In this document: one piece after another, positions 63,550-64,000 of the stretch | Layout: each line of letters opens with the position of its first letter | How positions within the stretch are numbered: the first letter of the stretch is position 1 | NCBI RefSeq assembly: GCF_030161875.1 | Contig: NZ_BSVA01000001.1 | Location: forward strand, 2,728,001-2,792,000 | DNA: 64,000 nucleotides | Direction of reading: 5' to 3' | Source of the DNA: Homoserinibacter gongjuensis | Lineage (GTDB): Bacteria > Actinomycetota > Actinomycetes > Actinomycetales > Microbacteriaceae | The notes under the pieces: generated by a model | Seen by the model: the letters and a program-made list of their open reading frames with translations, nothing else | Told to the model about the DNA's origin: nothing | The model's database searches: none | Made by a program: the position numbers and the translations under genes

Positions 63550-64000
63550 CAGTACTCCACCTCCTGGCTACGGCGACGGATCGTGGTGATCTCGTCGCGT
63601 TGATTCCCCGTCGGTCCCAGATAGTTGAACGCCCACGCGAGCTGCGCGTAACCGCCGATCAGGTGGCTGGGTTTCAACAGGATGCGGGTGAGCGAGTTGT
63701 GGATGCCGCCGCGTTGTCCGCTCGTCTCGGCGATCGGCACGTCGACCGTGCGGTCCTTCGCGTGATACATGAACACCGTGCCCTCGGGCATGCGGTGCGA
63801 GACGATCGCACGCGCGACCACGACGCCGTTGCGGTTGTACGCCTCGATCCAGTCGTTGTCACGCACGTCGACCTTGCGGGCGTCCTCCGCGCTCATCCAG
63901 ATCGTGGGGCCGCCGCGGCTGAGCGAGAGCATGAAGAGGTTGTCCTGGTACTCGGAGTGGATCGACCACTTCGAGTGCGGCGTGAGGTAGCGCACCGTGA
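63549..64000 (-). CDS. narG: respiratory nitrate reductase alpha subunit, C-terminal part
   Basis: Molybdopterin-containing catalytic subunit reducing nitrate on the cytoplasmic side. Only the last 150 residues lie in the window; the rest continues past the right edge. WSIHSEYQDNLFMLSLSRGG and AEDARKVDVRDNDWIEAYN are typical of the NarG C-terminal beta domain. The visible part is intact. Confidence 0.94.
   Translation of the reverse strand, partial: TVRYLTPHSKWSIHSEYQDNLFMLSLSRGGPTIWMSAEDARKVDVRDNDWIEAYNRNGVVVARAIVSHRMPEGTVFMYHAKDRTVDVPIAETSGQRGGIHNSLTRILLKPSHLIGGYAQLAWAFNYLGPTGNQRDEITTIRRRSQEVEY

Overview
The window is high-GC, densely coding DNA from an actinobacterium, most likely a Micrococcales member close to Microbacteriaceae. 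The signs are rbpA, whiA, an opcA-zwf-pgi-tal-tkt pentose-phosphate operon, a sufBD-Rieske-sufC-sufT operon, and many GTG or leaderless starts preceded by TAGNNT at 6-8 nt. No rRNA, tRNA, CRISPR array, transposase, integrase or phage gene was seen. Taxonomic placement is inference from gene content and order.

Layout. 1-2 kb: a frameshifted MmyB-type XRE regulator divergent from an SDR oxidoreductase. 1.7-9.1 kb: uvrA-uvrC-rapZ-whiA-sodA. 9.2-13 kb: gap-pgk-tpiA, then secG and rbpA. 13-21.2 kb, minus strand: tkt-tal-pgi-zwf-opcA-pgl. 21.2-23.1 kb: a 340-bp gene-free stretch with a palindromic repeat and three small unknown genes. 23.1-25.1 kb: ctaB-ctaA (heme O and heme A). 25.1-29.3 kb: the suf operon. 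29.3-32.2 kb: a TetR gene divergent from bioY-bioM-bioN and a CHY zinc-finger gene, with two TGAAC-N3-GTTCA operators between them. 32.3-35.6 kb: an ABC-F ATPase, a GC-rich tandem repeat, and a SURF1 operon. 35.6-40.5 kb: fabG, a LacI regulator and a large secreted GH81-FnIII-CBM6 beta-1,3-glucanase. 40.6-55.5 kb: serB, glgC/glgA, an ABC ATPase, rpmE (type B), a Nudix hydrolase and exonuclease, treS, a hydrolase, a glycosyltransferase, a YbaK-family gene, a phosphatase, a sirtuin, an RNA methyltransferase, a D,D-carboxypeptidase and an SGNH hydrolase. 55.6-64 kb: an anaerobic nitrogen-oxide module. An NnrS-like membrane protein, a giant membrane-anchored copper nitrite reductase and a P450 (plus strand) converge on narG-H-J-I (minus strand), with a DosR/DevR-like box at the plus-strand promoter.

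The most interesting system is the 55.6-60.4 kb operon. About 400 residues of polytopic, histidine-containing membrane protein, a further membrane span and an extra type-1 copper cupredoxin are fused ahead of a complete two-domain NirK. It is co-transcribed with an NnrS-like protein and an N-terminally short cytochrome P450. I read this as a possible self-contained quinol-to-nitrite reductase; that function is inference.

Quality warning. About 42 single-base losses in G or C runs (and one site with a different arithmetic) break 29 genes, including housekeeping genes such as uvrC, sufB, whiA and zwf. Restoring one base at each site gives a normal full-length protein. I treat these as sequence errors rather than pseudogenes, and give gene coordinates from the true start to the true stop across the breaks.
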